The notes: a model not told the origin generated them from the letters alone. DNA of 64,000 nucleotides from Tolumonas osonensis (GCF_014202415.1 NZ_JACHGR010000007.1:160786-224785), one strand, 5' to 3'. Positions 19,529 through 28,303 are shown, numbered from the stretch's first letter. Program-made: numbers and translations.

Positions 19529-19695
19529 TCTCCTTCTTAAATCCTCTTATTTTCAGCCGCCTCACACACCGAATAGAATTTATTTTATTATTCATTCATC
19601 GGTTCCTGGACTGTTTCCAGACAATCAGCATAATTTCAAAGATGATTACCAACATTTTGGCTGAACCCACAAAGCACTGAGATGAATCATATCAG

Positions 19696-20502
19696 ATGAA
19701 AATTATATCTTTTAATATCAACGGACTTCGTGCCAGACCACATCAATTACAAGCTATTGTTGAACAGCATAATCCTGACATTATTGGTTTGCAGGAAACC
19801 AAAGTGCATGATGATGCTTTTCCGGTAAACATCATTGAAGAGCTGGGATATCAGGTGCAGTACCATGGGCAAAAGGCACACTATGGTGTTGCATTATTGT
19901 CGCGTCAAACTCCGGATGTTGTAATTAAAGGATTCCCTGACGATGATGAAGAATCTCAGCGACGTTTGATTATCGGCCGTTTCCGGCAGGAAAACGGACG
20001 TCAGCTGACTGTTTTCAATGGTTACTTTCCTCAGGGAGAATCGCGCGATCACCCGGTTAAATTCCCGGCCAAACAAAAGTTTTACCGGGACCTGCTGAAA
20101 TATTTGCAACAAAATCATACCCCGGATGAAGATATCGTGATCATGGGGGACATGAATATATCCTCAACAGATTTAGATATTGGCATTGGTGAGGCAAACC
20201 GGAAACGCTGGCTGCAAACCGGCAAATGCTCTTTCCTGCCGGAAGAGCGGGAGTGGCTGAATGAACTGCTCTCCTGGGGCTTGGTGGACACATGGCGTAG
20301 CCAGAATCCTGATTCCAACCAGCATTTCTCATGGTTTGATTACCGCAGCCGGGGATTTGATGATAACAGGGGACTAAGAATTGATTTGTTATTAGCTACC
20401 CCGGCCTTGCAGCAACGCTTGCAGCAGACCGGTATAGACTATCAGATAAGAAGCATGGATAAACCATCTGACCATGCTCCGATCTGGGCTGAGTTTATTT
20501 AG
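19696..20502 (+). CDS. xthA: Exodeoxyribonuclease III (AP endonuclease)
   Basis: A 268-residue EEP-family nuclease, the family length, that cuts 5' to abasic sites and trims 3' ends in base excision repair. Motifs are intact: [11 protein letters not shown] (residues 5-15), LQETKV with the metal-binding Glu, GDMNI, the WFDYRS block, and the C-terminal SDHAPIW with the catalytic His. It starts at ATG 19696. The 3' end overlaps the last 8 bp of the converging transglutaminase-like gene, and no terminator separates them. Confidence 0.96.
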   Translation: MKIISFNINGLRARPHQLQAIVEQHNPDIIGLQETKVHDDAFPVNIIEELGYQVQYHGQKAHYGVALLSRQTPDVVIKGFPDDDEESQRRLIIGRFRQENGRQLTVFNGYFPQGESRDHPVKFPAKQKFYRDLLKYLQQNHTPDEDIVIMGDMNISSTDLDIGIGEANRKRWLQTGKCSFLPEEREWLNELLSWGLVDTWRSQNPDSNQHFSWFDYRSRGFDDNRGLRIDLLLATPALQQRLQQTGIDYQIRSMDKPSDHAPIWAEFI

Positions 20503-22450
20503 TTTTCTCTGTCTCTGTATTGGCTGTGGCTGAGCTGGCAGGCATAAGCGTAAAGTTAAATGCCAGCTCATCCCTTGCCTGCTCCACAGCTTCCCGGTAA
20601 CGGGCCAGTTCACGCACAGGGACATGATCAAGCCTGTTCTGATAGCGGTAAGTTACCCGCAGTAAACGAGGATTTATCTGCCGAACCCAGACACTGAATT
20701 TAAAGACAGCGTTATCATATTGCTGACTGTAATCTGCGATATTCACATCATGAGGCAGATGAAAAATAAACTCTTGTCTGATCCTGACAGGGGCACTCAA
20801 CGCCAGAGGCTGTTTTCTCGCACTATCAATCGTTTTCAGATACGAATCCATCAGATCTGCGTAGAGAGGCAATCCATTTTTCATTAGCTCATCAATTCCG
20901 GCAGATAATGAAAATTGCTGACGCACAATCAGTTCATTTTTGCGCAGACTATCCTGCATATCCGGCTGAGAGGTACCCTCCAGATCCGGATAGAGCTTTG
21001 AATAATATCCCAGCAACTGATGTGTAATTTGCTGAAGAGGAATGTCTTTCCAGGATGAGCGCTGACTTTCAGCTTCATGTCCGGAATAAATCGCCTCGAC
21101 CATGAGACGACTTTGCGGTTTATCCAGCCATAGCTCCCGCCGTAATACGGCTTCTGCAATACGGTACTTATCATCCATAGCGACAAGCTCTTTACTATCC
21201 GTCGCAACAGGTAATGCATAATGCAGATAAGGCACACCGATGGAGTTAATATCCGTTCCCTGATTCAGGTTTGTCCCATCCAGCCAATATTGCTGATCAT
21301 TCAGCCGAAGCGTAACGATCACATGATCAAAAGCATAAGGTGACGGTAGCTGGCTGGGCAATGTGGCCCCTTGTTCAAGACTCACCAGAGCAGCCTGTGG
21401 ACTGAACCCCATTGCTTTCAGCAATGCCATGAGTAAAACGGTTTTATCCTTACAGTCCCCATACCGACGATAGAGGGTATCCGACGCTTTCCGCGGCAGA
21501 TGGGAGCCTATACCATCTTCAATACCGAGATAACGGATCTGTTGTTGCACAAACTGTAATGCCGCCATTACATGGTCTTCCGGTTTCTGTGATGACGACA
21601 TCAGCTGATCTGCGGCTTTTTGTATTACCGGCTCAATAACTGCGGCCTGTTCATACAGAGGATACGCCCACATGGCCACATCGGCCCATGAAGAAAACTC
21701 ACTGAGCGACCAGTAATGATAAGGCGTAAACCAGGCTGGCACATCATCATCCACAGTAATAGCCCGAACAGGTGACTCCTGCCATAATAACTCCCGGTGC
21801 GTGGAAGTTTCCGTCATGGTGAGCTTGCCATTAGGATTTTCGGGGACGGAATAATAGAGGGTCCGGCCTGAATTAACTAAAACTCTGACAGAATTCAGGG
21901 CTACGGGCATATCCCAATCAAGTTGAATTTGTTTACTGAATTTATTACCCATCACCGGATTATTACCTGTGAGGGTGTAACTGTATTCCAGAATATCGCC
22001 AACCCGGATATCCGGTAAAATCAGATACGCTGTTTTGGTACCGGAGTAGAGATAATGTTCCAAATCCGGTTCGCGCTGAAAAATCCGCAGTTCCTGAGGT
22101 TCCAGACGATCCAGGGTTATACCCTTTCGTATCACCCGTACCTGATGAATCTGGAGAGTTTCAAAACCAGGATCAAATTCAAATGAGAGCTGAGAGGCTT
22201 GTTCAAGACCCTCAGTGCTGGTTATTTCCGTCACATAACGGAAATAGCGCGAGACTTGCGGCATCTCCAGATTTAACTGGCGGTCGATCAATAAATGTCG
22301 CAACCCGCCAACGGATGCCTGTACTGAGGACACAGGAGGCTTCACCTCCTGTACCCATTTCGGTGCTGGTAAAAACTTCACCTGTTCATCAGCAAAAACA
22401 ACCAGACTACAGACCAGACAACAAAAACTGATGAACAATCGGATAAACAA
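20495..22450 (-). CDS. Exported DUF3857/transglutaminase-like protein
   Basis: A protein of about 651 residues with a signal peptide ([18 protein letters not shown]), an N-terminal DUF3857 beta-rich domain (about 30-240) and a transglutaminase-like core with the Cys-His-Asp set: [29 protein letters not shown] and YWLDGTN. No C-terminal membrane segment is visible. Members of this architecture are widespread exported proteins of unknown substrate. The start is uncertain: TTG 22450 has AAGGG upstream and gives a clean signal peptide; GTG 22495 would add 15 residues. It lies 70 bp behind the amino-acid importer operon on the same strand and may be read through from it. Confidence 0.82.
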   Translation of the reverse strand: MFIRLFISFCCLVCSLVVFADEQVKFLPAPKWVQEVKPPVSSVQASVGGLRHLLIDRQLNLEMPQVSRYFRYVTEITSTEGLEQASQLSFEFDPGFETLQIHQVRVIRKGITLDRLEPQELRIFQREPDLEHYLYSGTKTAYLILPDIRVGDILEYSYTLTGNNPVMGNKFSKQIQLDWDMPVALNSVRVLVNSGRTLYYSVPENPNGKLTMTETSTHRELLWQESPVRAITVDDDVPAWFTPYHYWSLSEFSSWADVAMWAYPLYEQAAVIEPVIQKAADQLMSSSQKPEDHVMAALQFVQQQIRYLGIEDGIGSHLPRKASDTLYRRYGDCKDKTVLLMALLKAMGFSPQAALVSLEQGATLPSQLPSPYAFDHVIVTLRLNDQQYWLDGTNLNQGTDINSIGVPYLHYALPVATDSKELVAMDDKYRIAEAVLRRELWLDKPQSRLMVEAIYSGHEAESQRSSWKDIPLQQITHQLLGYYSKLYPDLEGTSQPDMQDSLRKNELIVRQQFSLSAGIDELMKNGLPLYADLMDSYLKTIDSARKQPLALSAPVRIRQEFIFHLPHDVNIADYSQQYDNAVFKFSVWVRQINPRLLRVTYRYQNRLDHVPVRELARYREAVEQARDELAFNFTLMPASSATANTETEKTK

Positions 22451-22520
22451 GATGGAACCCTTAACAGATATGCACGCGCAGCTGTATGGTACCACGCTAT
22501 AGATCCCCGGGAATATATGC

Positions 22521-23216
22521 TTAACCGATTCGTGGACGTAAATGTGCGTACCAGTGACGTTCCAGGCAACGGAAGCCCCAAACCAGCATCAGACTCAGCA
22601 TCAGATAGAGTAAACCAGCCGTAATAAACGCTTCAAAAGGCGTGTAATACCGGGCATTAATAATACGGGCAGCGCCCGTTAAATCGACAACCGTAATAAC
22701 ACCGGCCACAGAAGAACCATGAAGCATCAGAATGACTTCATTACTATAGGCAGGCAATGCGCGACGCAGTGCACTAGGCAGAATAATATGACGCAACATC
22801 TGCCAGCCGGACATACCAAATGACGCCGCCGCTTCCAGCTCTCCTTTCGGTATCATCTGAATCGAGCCCCGTACAATTTCGGCGGTATAAGCGCCGGTAT
22901 TCAGGGCAAAGGCCAGCAGAGAGCAGAACCAGGCCTCCTGAAACCATTTCCAGGCCCATGAGTGCTGTAACCACTGCCATTGACCCGCTCCGTAATAAAT
23001 GATGAACAGCTGAACCAGTAACGGCGTTCCGCGGAAAAAATAGATATACGCCCAGGCCGGATAACGCAAGAAGGCATTGTTGCTGCTGCGAAAAATCCCC
23101 ACCGGAATCGCAATACACAACCCGACGATTAATGAGACCACCACCAGCCAGCTGGTATTTATTAATCCCTCAAGGTAAGTCGGCCATTCATCAAGAATAA
23201 TGGAAAAATCAAACAT
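22521..23216 (-). CDS. hisM: HisM-like permease of a basic amino-acid ABC importer
   Basis: A 231-residue inner-membrane permease with about five hydrophobic segments. The polar amino-acid signature (FRGTPLLVQLFIIYYG; NTGAYTAEIVRGSI; the EAA loop GELEAAASFGMSGWQMLRHIILPSALRRALPAYSNEVILML) is nearly that of E. coli HisM. It pairs with the HisQ-like permease, whose stop lies 5 bp upstream. Last of four genes ordered ATPase, binding protein, Q, M. ArtM and AotM are the other family names; the true substrate range is not shown by sequence. Confidence 0.87.
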   Translation of the reverse strand: MFDFSIILDEWPTYLEGLINTSWLVVVSLIVGLCIAIPVGIFRSSNNAFLRYPAWAYIYFFRGTPLLVQLFIIYYGAGQWQWLQHSWAWKWFQEAWFCSLLAFALNTGAYTAEIVRGSIQMIPKGELEAAASFGMSGWQMLRHIILPSALRRALPAYSNEVILMLHGSSVAGVITVVDLTGAARIINARYYTPFEAFITAGLLYLMLSLMLVWGFRCLERHWYAHLRPRIG

Positions 23217-23221
23217 CCGGC

Positions 23222-23974
23222 TTACCTCGTTTTAATTGCATAACGGACTTCTGCCCAGCGCAGCAAAGCCGTGGAAATTGCCGTGAACGCCAGAAAAATT
23301 AACGCCACAGCCATATAGAAAGTAAATGGCAACTGTGTACTACCCGCTGCTAATCCCGCTTTTCGTACCATATCATCCAGCCCGATGACCGATACCAGTG
23401 CTGTCGTTTTTAATAAAACCAGCCAGTTATTTCCAAAGCCAGGTAAGGCATGACGCACCATCTGAGGGAACAGAACCCGATGGAAAACCTGCCACGGAGA
23501 CATACCATATGCGTATGCAGCTTCCAGTTGTCCCCGCTCAATGGCCAGAATAGCGCCACGGAATGTTTCAGCCATATAAGCGCCGAAAATAAATCCGATA
23601 GCCAAAACACCCGCAATGAACGGGCTTATATCAATATAATCAGGAACATAAGAAACCCATTCATGCGCGGGATCACGCTCAGTGAACCAGTTATTCAGTC
23701 CTTCGTTGATTTGGGTACATAAGAAATTCAGGAAAATCTGACCACCAAAGAAAATCAGCATCATCAGAATCAAATCGGGAATACCCCGCACAATCGTGGT
23801 GTAAAAAGTCGCAACACTTTTTGCCACCCGATTTTTTGAAAGCTTGGCCAAAGCCCCCATCATTCCCAGAATGACAGCAACAAGCACTGACAGTAATGCT
23901 ACTTCCAGCGTGATCCAGGCACCGTCAAGAATAGTGGCGCCGTAACCTTTCAAATCTAACATACCTTTATCCAT
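23222..23974 (-). CDS. hisQ: HisQ-like permease of a basic amino-acid ABC importer
   Basis: A 250-residue permease. VRGIPDLILMMLIFFGGQ, FGAYMAETFRGAI, the EAA loop GQLEAAYAYGMSPWQVFHRVLFPQMVRHALPGFGNNW and LLKTTALVSVIGLDD match E. coli HisQ. An insert around residues 90-110 (NNWFTERDPAHEW) is absent from E. coli HisQ and probably faces the periplasm. The start is placed at ATG 23974, right after a hairpin that separates it from the binding-protein gene; ATG 23962 (MLDLKGYG) is an alternative. No good ribosome site is visible for either. Confidence 0.85.
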   Translation of the reverse strand: MDKGMLDLKGYGATILDGAWITLEVALLSVLVAVILGMMGALAKLSKNRVAKSVATFYTTIVRGIPDLILMMLIFFGGQIFLNFLCTQINEGLNNWFTERDPAHEWVSYVPDYIDISPFIAGVLAIGFIFGAYMAETFRGAILAIERGQLEAAYAYGMSPWQVFHRVLFPQMVRHALPGFGNNWLVLLKTTALVSVIGLDDMVRKAGLAAGSTQLPFTFYMAVALIFLAFTAISTALLRWAEVRYAIKTR

Positions 23975-23977
23975 CAA

Positions 23978-24001
23978 AACGGGCCCTTAAGCGGGCCCGT
24001 T
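23978..24001 (-). terminator. Intercistronic hairpin between binding-protein gene and hisQ
   Basis: A perfect 9-bp GC-rich stem AACGGGCCC / GGGCCCGTT with a 6-nt loop; on the transcribed strand TTTT follows. It sits 29 bases after the binding-protein stop and 3 bases before the hisQ start. It could stabilise the upstream mRNA or attenuate transcription, giving more binding protein than permease, as in E. coli hisJ-hisQ. Confidence 0.6.
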
Positions 24002-24030
24002 GAATACCAGAGAGATTGCACGAACGGGAA

Positions 24031-24798
24031 TTATTCGCCGTAGATGTCAAAATCAAAGTATTTGTCATTGATCTCTTTATATTTACCGTTAGCACGGATA
24101 TCCAGAATGGCTTTGTTAAACATGGCCTTCAGGTCACCATCACCTTTACGCAAGGCAACACCGGCACCTTCACCAAACCATTTTTTATCTGTCAGACCAG
24201 GACCGACCAGGCTGAATTCACCATTAGATTTTTTCACCAGACCATCAATCAGTGATGCAGTATCAGCCAGCACATAATCTACACGGCCTGCTTTCAGATC
24301 CAGATAAGCTTCATCTGCAGTACCGTAACGTTTGATGGTGGCATCCGGGAAGTTATCCGATACATAGGTATCCATGGATGTAGCGCGTTGCACACCGATT
24401 TTCTTGTCTGTCATGAAGGCACTGGTCAGCTCAAGCGCTGTGCCTTTCTTGGCAGCAAAATGGGCTGGAACATGCTGATATTTATCAGAGAAATCAATGC
24501 GTTTTTTACGTTCTGCAGTGATATCCATCGTAGCAATAATCGCATCAAATTTGCGAGCCAGCAGGCCAGGAATCATGCCATCCCAATCCTGTTTGACGAT
24601 GGTACATTTCACCTTCATCTGTTCACACAGCGCATTGGTAATATCAACGTCAAAACCCTGTAACTGTCCTTTTTCGTCAACACTGGAAAACGGAGGGTAA
24701 GCCCCCTCAATCGCGACACGAACTTCTTTCCACTGCTTTGCCTGAACACCAGTTACCATCAGGCTGGCCATGATTACCGTTAATAAAAATTTTTTCAT
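24031..24798 (-). CDS. Periplasmic basic amino-acid binding protein (HisJ/ArgT family)
   Basis: A 255-residue type II solute-binding protein with a signal peptide ending VQA (about residue 20). The family motif GFDVDITNALCEQMKVKC and IATMDITAERKKRIDFSDKY form the alpha-amino group site; the C terminus YKEINDKYFDFDIYGE closely matches HisJ and ArgT. Two Cys residues (ALCEQMKVKC) form the usual disulfide. The ligand is probably histidine, lysine, arginine or ornithine, which I cannot decide. It is the second gene of the operon, 30 bp after the ATPase gene, with AAGGAG upstream of its ATG. Confidence 0.88.
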   Translation of the reverse strand: MKKFLLTVIMASLMVTGVQAKQWKEVRVAIEGAYPPFSSVDEKGQLQGFDVDITNALCEQMKVKCTIVKQDWDGMIPGLLARKFDAIIATMDITAERKKRIDFSDKYQHVPAHFAAKKGTALELTSAFMTDKKIGVQRATSMDTYVSDNFPDATIKRYGTADEAYLDLKAGRVDYVLADTASLIDGLVKKSNGEFSLVGPGLTDKKWFGEGAGVALRKGDGDLKAMFNKAILDIRANGKYKEINDKYFDFDIYGE

Positions 24799-24828
24799 TG
24801 ATTGCTCCTTGCTGGAATGGAACCAATA

Positions 24829-25599
24829 TTAATAAGTAGACGAGATAAACTGACGGAAACGGTCCGATTTAGGATTAGCGAATAACACTTTCGGATCGCC
24901 TTCTTCTTCAACACGCCCCTGATGCAAAAACAATACCTTGTTAGAAACATCACGTGCAAATGCCATTTCATGGGTAACCACCAGCATGGTGCGGCCTTCT
25001 TCCGCCAGACCACGCATGACTGATAACACCTCACCGACCAATTCAGGATCCAATGCAGATGTGGGTTCATCAAATAACATGACTTCAGGATCAACTGCCA
25101 ACGCCCGCGCAATTGCTGCCCGCTGCTGCTGACCGCCGGACAGATGTCCCGGATAGTAGTCCCGGCGTTCATATAAACCAACCCGCTGCAACAACGCCTC
25201 GGCTTTATCAATTGCTTCCTGACGCGGAACTTTCAATACATGCACCGGCACTTCAATGATGTTTTGCAGGACGGTCATGTGTGACCACAGATTAAATCCC
25301 TGAAACACCATCGCCAGGCGGGAACGTATTCTGGCCACCTGTTTTGGATCAGCCGGAACCCGCTCACCGGATTTGTCAGTTTTCATACGAATTAGCTCAC
25401 CATGGACATAAACGTCACCACTGGTAGGCGTTTCCAGCAAATTAATACAGCGTAAAAATGTCGACTTACCAGACCCGGATGAGCCGATAATGGAAATAAC
25501 ATCACCCTTATTCGCGGTCAGACTAATACCCTTCAGCACCTCATTTGAGCCGAAGCGTTTGCATAAATTTTGCACCTCTAAGGTGGCCATCTGCTCCAT
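24829..25599 (-). CDS. hisP: HisP-like ATPase of a basic amino-acid ABC importer
   Basis: A 256-residue ABC ATPase. Walker A is GSSGSGKST (about residue 40), followed by the Q-loop FQGFNLWSH, the signature LSGGQQQR, Walker B VMLFDEPTSALDP and the switch His in VVTHEM. The insert MKTDKSGERVPADPKQVARIRSRL is typical of HisP. I chose ATG 25599 (MEQMATLEVQ) because GGGAAAGG lies at proper spacing; the in-frame codon at 25632 would add 11 residues. It is the first gene of the operon hisP-hisJ-hisQ-hisM. Confidence 0.88.
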   Translation of the reverse strand: MEQMATLEVQNLCKRFGSNEVLKGISLTANKGDVISIIGSSGSGKSTFLRCINLLETPTSGDVYVHGELIRMKTDKSGERVPADPKQVARIRSRLAMVFQGFNLWSHMTVLQNIIEVPVHVLKVPRQEAIDKAEALLQRVGLYERRDYYPGHLSGGQQQRAAIARALAVDPEVMLFDEPTSALDPELVGEVLSVMRGLAEEGRTMLVVTHEMAFARDVSNKVLFLHQGRVEEEGDPKVLFANPKSDRFRQFISSTY

Positions 25600-25632
25600 A
25601 TCTGAGCCTTTCCCAATCAACACCGAAGACAA

Positions 25633-26034
25633 AAAATCATCATAAAGATAATACCCGGAAAAATACCAGTATAAGCCCTAAATACAAAATTATTATTGAT
25701 ATTATTTTCACTAACCAGCATAAATATTCAAAATATGAAATTATTATGCAGTTTATTCCTGTTAATTCTCTTTTGAAGCCAGTAAAGCAAATTCCTTTTT
25801 TACCTGATGATCATTATGACTTTTTCAACCTTTGAACTCTGTAATAGTTTCGTCATGTCCGTATTTTAGTTTCTGAATAGCTGTGATATACGGAAAGCAG
25901 TTATCAGAATGCGGACAGACGGATTCCGCCTGAAGCAAGCCAACGTATGCTCATTTATGCTCAGGTAATTTCTGGCCCGTAAAATGCTTTTCAAAGTTTG
26001 TACGTTCTGTAGTTTGAGACGAGGAGGTAGTTCC
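25633..26034. other. 402-bp AT-rich intergenic region between the importer operon and the DUF3545 gene
   Basis: No convincing gene is seen; short open frames here lack ribosome sites. For the leftward operon, the minus strand shows TATACT about 60-70 bases before hisP as a possible -10. Two imperfect ARG-box-like palindromes lie at 25717-25749. Near 25908-25932 there is an imperfect inverted repeat (TCAG-N3-GCGGA ... TCCGC-CTGA), possibly in the leader of the rightward gene, and ATGCTCA occurs twice near 25947-25963. Confidence 0.5.
25717..25749. promoter_or_regulatory. Possible tandem ARG boxes (ArgR operator), weak
   Basis: The ArgR half sites TGAAT and ATTCA are approximated twice: AGCATAAATATTCA (25717-25730) and TGAAATTATTATGCA (25735-25749, one base too long). 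Pairs of such boxes with short spacing are the usual ArgR arrangement, and ArgR controls artJ and the argT-hisJ genes in E. coli. Both copies have mismatches, so this is only a candidate. Confidence 0.3.
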
Positions 26035-26223
26035 ATGGACAGGTTCTCACTGGAAACGGAAGAGCTGGTTGTCATTGATATTGATGTACGTCAACGCCAA
26101 ACAAACAAAAAACGCAGATGGAGAGAAATCGAGGCATTAAAAGACAGATATCGCTTGCAACGGGAATTGCAGTCTATCGATTTAAACTATGAACTGAGTA
26201 TTAATGATATTTCTCTGAATTAA
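26035..26223 (+). CDS. Small DUF3545 family protein
   Basis: A 62-residue protein with a strong GAGGAGGT ribosome site. The first part is acidic and hydrophobic (LETEELVVIDIDVR); the middle is basic (KKRRWREIEALKDRYRLQREL), the core recognised in DUF3545 proteins of Vibrio, Aeromonas and Shewanella relatives. It is probably helical and cytoplasmic. The function is unknown; the charge pattern would suit nucleic-acid or protein contact, but that is a guess. It stands alone with its own terminator, between the importer operon and the hemerythrin gene. Confidence 0.8.
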   Translation: MDRFSLETEELVVIDIDVRQRQTNKKRRWREIEALKDRYRLQRELQSIDLNYELSINDISLN

Positions 26224-26249
26224 AAAACGGCGCCGATGAGCGCCGTTTT
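26224..26249. terminator. Terminator after the DUF3545 gene
   Basis: A perfect 10-bp stem AAAACGGCGC / GCGCCGTTTT with a 6-nt loop, followed by further T residues, directly after the stop codon. A runs on the left also suit the converging hemerythrin gene. Confidence 0.9.
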
Positions 26250-26262
26250 TTATTTTTTAACT

Positions 26263-26805
26263 TCAGACTGCTAAAAGTTGTGTGGCCAGATCCTGATAGC
26301 GTTCGGCGATTTCTCGCCCGAATAGCGGATCATCAACGGTCATATGCGCCCAATTATGCTCTAAATGCCGCCAGTCATCTTCTGTCAGGGAACGCCGTAA
26401 CAACGGGAAAACGGTGCTTTCCTCATAATCCAGGTGTTTCTGCTGTAAAGCGATAAACTGTTCCAGGGCGGCAGCAACATAATCCAGCGGTATCACAGCA
26501 TCCATCAGGATCATTGCGACCATCTCCCGCAATGCCTCCCCACTACTAACAATCTCTTTATGTTGTTCCTTTAATTCATTCGTAATCACAGATGGTTCAT
26601 TACAACGATACGCAGAGAAATAATCGTATATCAGATCTTCCCGTGGATGATGATAAGTATCTGCGACCTCTTCCAGATAGCTGAGCGCATCTCTGAGCAA
26701 ACTGAAGCGCACAGGCTTCTCACTACGAATCGCAGCCAGGATATCGCGCAACACATCCAGTAATTTGGCGATGTTGATATGTTCCTGGTGCAAAATATCC
26801 AACAT
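26263..26805 (-). CDS. Hemerythrin-domain protein
   Basis: A 180-residue all-helical protein with the His/Glu pattern of hemerythrin-like di-iron sites: HQEH near residue 5, TYHHPREDLIY near 50, ELKEQHKEIV near 78 and QQKHLDYEESTVFPLL near 123. Such single-domain proteins sense or bind O2 or NO, or repair iron centres; the role here is unknown. ATG 26805 has GGGAGTG upstream. On the minus strand a perfect TATAAT (26847-26852) lies 42 bases before the start. It sits close to ytfE and hmp, which also act on NO and iron, but no NorR box is seen in front of it. Confidence 0.82.
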   Translation of the reverse strand: MLDILHQEHINIAKLLDVLRDILAAIRSEKPVRFSLLRDALSYLEEVADTYHHPREDLIYDYFSAYRCNEPSVITNELKEQHKEIVSSGEALREMVAMILMDAVIPLDYVAAALEQFIALQQKHLDYEESTVFPLLRRSLTEDDWRHLEHNWAHMTVDDPLFGREIAERYQDLATQLLAV

Positions 26806-26901
26806 GGCGCACACTCCCGAACTGACCAAATGATGATAGTTTACAAATTATAGTGAATTTTATTATCGATCATGAATCCATCCTGAAATGTGCCGGCAAT
26901 A

Positions 26902-27573
26902 TCACGTAATCGATGGAATTTGCCAGGTAATAGGTTGCTGACCTGTTTCAGTTAAAAACTGATTGGTTTTAGAAAAGTGGCCACAACCTAAAAAACCCCG
27001 GTGGGCAGATAACGGACTTGGATGAGGAGCCATCAGTACATGATGACGCTGACGATCAATATATTGCCCTTTTTTCTGCGCATGATTTCCCCAGAGCAGG
27101 AAAACCAATCCCTCTCTATGATCATTTAATGCGGCAATGACACGATCAGTAAATTTTTCCCAACCAAGTGATGCGTGAGAATGTGCTTTCCCCGCTTCCA
27201 CGGTCAATACTGTATTCAACAGTAATACCCCTTGCTGCGCCCACGACAACAGGTAACCATGACCTGGTATTTCAAAACCGGGAATATCCCGCTGTAACTC
27301 TTTATAAATGTTGACCAATGACGGAGGAACAGCAACACCAGGCAGGACAGAAAAACACAGGCCGTGCGCCTGATTAGGGCCGTGATACGGATCCTGTCCC
27401 AGGATAACGACCTTCACATCAGCAAATTCGGTGTATTTGAAAGCATTAAAAACATCAGCTGCAGGCGGATAGATTACCTTCCCAGCCTCACGCTCCTGTC
27501 GCACAAAATTCAGGGTTTCCTGAAAATAGGGCTGTTGTTTTTCCTGACCCAGCACATCACTCCACATCTGCAT
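26902..27573 (-). CDS. ung: Uracil-DNA glycosylase
   Basis: A 223-residue family 1 glycosylase that removes uracil from DNA. The water-activating motif GQDPYHGP (about residues 59-66), [21 protein letters not shown] and the minor-groove loop [11 protein letters not shown] are intact. It diverges from grcA across 336 bp; ung next to grcA (yfiD) is also the E. coli order. Confidence 0.96.
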   Translation of the reverse strand: MQMWSDVLGQEKQQPYFQETLNFVRQEREAGKVIYPPAADVFNAFKYTEFADVKVVILGQDPYHGPNQAHGLCFSVLPGVAVPPSLVNIYKELQRDIPGFEIPGHGYLLSWAQQGVLLLNTVLTVEAGKAHSHASLGWEKFTDRVIAALNDHREGLVFLLWGNHAQKKGQYIDRQRHHVLMAPHPSPLSAHRGFLGCGHFSKTNQFLTETGQQPITWQIPSIT

Positions 27574-27642
27574 TCTGTTCCCCGGTTTTAAATTAGAAAT
27601 TCATTTTATCGTACTTCATCCAGAAACGGGATCGGATGATTT

Positions 27643-27657
27643 TGTAGTAAATTTACA
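27643..27657. promoter_or_regulatory. HexR-like palindrome upstream of grcA (site 1)
   Basis: TGTAGTAAATTTACA is a near palindrome matching TGTAAT-N3-ATTACA with one change in each half. A related perfect palindrome stands before focA, and a second copy of its core (GTAAATTTAC) lies 139 bp downstream. The assignment to HexR rests on my memory of that consensus. Confidence 0.45.
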
Positions 27658-27716
27658 AGATCAAGTCAGGTGTAAACCCGCCAAAAAACCAATGATAGAT
27701 GCAAAATGTATGTTTA

Positions 27717-27730
27717 TTGATTTTGATCAA
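27717..27730 (+). promoter_or_regulatory. FNR box of the grcA promoter
   Basis: TTGAT-TTTG-ATCAA is a perfect match to the FNR consensus. FNR activates grcA (yfiD) in E. coli. If it acts at -41.5, transcription would start near 27765; the T-rich TTTAAA at 27756-27761 would serve as a weak -10. Confidence 0.75.
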
Positions 27731-27782
27731 CCTTTTGGCAGTAATACCCTCCTTTTTTAAAAGGGTTTCCTCTTGCACACTG

Positions 27783-27797
27783 CTAGTAAATTTACTA
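27783..27797. promoter_or_regulatory. Palindrome downstream of the grcA promoter (site 2)
   Basis: TAGTAAATTTACTA (27784-27797) is a perfect 14-bp palindrome sharing the core GTAAATTTAC with site 1. It lies just after the predicted start of transcription, where a bound protein would block the polymerase. The regulator is unknown; HexR is one candidate. Confidence 0.4.
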
Positions 27798-27817
27798 ATG
27801 TAGTATCAAAGATACAT

Positions 27818-27840
27818 GATTAAACCGATGCGGTTTAATC
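27818..27840. promoter_or_regulatory. Perfect inverted repeat in the grcA leader (hairpin I)
   Basis: Arms GATTAAACCG and CGGTTTAATC pair perfectly over 10 bp around a 3-base centre (ATG). It could be a leader RNA hairpin or a protein operator. No T run follows, so it is not an ordinary terminator. Confidence 0.6.
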
Positions 27841-27853
27841 AACCTGACACTAC

Positions 27854-27889
27854 GGGGCATTTTCTTGTAATCGTGACAAGAACCGCCCC
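27854..27889 (+). promoter_or_regulatory. Extended hairpin just before the grcA ribosome site (hairpin II)
   Basis: GGGGC (27854-27858) pairs with GCCCC (27885-27889) and TTCTTGT (27862-27868) with ACAAGAA (27876-27882), giving a 12-bp stem with a small internal loop. It ends 8 bases before the GAGGAG ribosome site, so it may stabilise the mRNA or influence translation. Confidence 0.6.
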
Positions 27890-27909
27890 AGACTATCGAG
27901 GAGTTCATC

Positions 27910-28290
27910 ATGGTTAAGGGTATTCAAATCACTCAGGCAGCTAATGCAGAACTGATCAATTCTTTCTGGTTGCTGGATGATGCAACACAGGAAGCGCGTT
28001 GCCTGTGCTCAAAAGATCCCCGTTACACTGAAGATCAGGTTGTTGCTGTAGCATCTCTGGGTACCATCGAATATCGTGAAATACCGGTTAATGTTGCGCC
28101 ACAGGTCGAAGGTGGTCAGCACCTGAATGTGAACGTTTTACGTCGTGAAACACTGGAAGATGCAGTACTGCACCCGGAAAAATATCCGCAGCTGACTATC
28201 CGTGTTTCTGGCTATGCAGTGCGTTTTAACGCGCTGACTCCGGAACAGCAACGTGATGTGATCACCCGTACTTTCACTCAGTCGCTGTAA
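27910..28290 (+). CDS. grcA: Autonomous glycyl radical cofactor GrcA (YfiD)
   Basis: A 126-residue protein whose C-terminal half repeats the end of pyruvate formate-lyase: [19 protein letters not shown] and [31 protein letters not shown], with the radical Gly in RVSGYA. In E. coli, YfiD replaces the oxygen-cut C terminus of PflB and restores activity. The matching part of PflB in this same window differs at only a few positions. GAGGAG lies 6 bases before the ATG. An FNR box upstream fits anaerobic or microaerobic induction. The gene has a full N-terminal part of its own, so it is not a pfl fragment. Confidence 0.96.
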   Translation: MVKGIQITQAANAELINSFWLLDDATQEARCLCSKDPRYTEDQVVAVASLGTIEYREIPVNVAPQVEGGQHLNVNVLRRETLEDAVLHPEKYPQLTIRVSGYAVRFNALTPEQQRDVITRTFTQSL

Positions 28291-28303
28291 TTGAGTTCTA
28301 TTA

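Noticed and set aside
25545..26075. Short open frames of 69-96 codons in and beside the region between hisP and the DUF3545 gene
   Set aside because: No ribosome sites, AT-driven composition and no recognisable pattern.
27801..27820. NsrR-like site (TAGTATCAAAGATACAT) in the grcA leader
   Set aside because: The dyad TATC-AAA-GATA is short and several bases of the NsrR consensus are missing.
27910..28290. grcA as a truncated pfl copy or pseudogene
   Set aside because: It has its own N-terminal part, ribosome site, FNR promoter and full YfiD length, so it is an intact gene.
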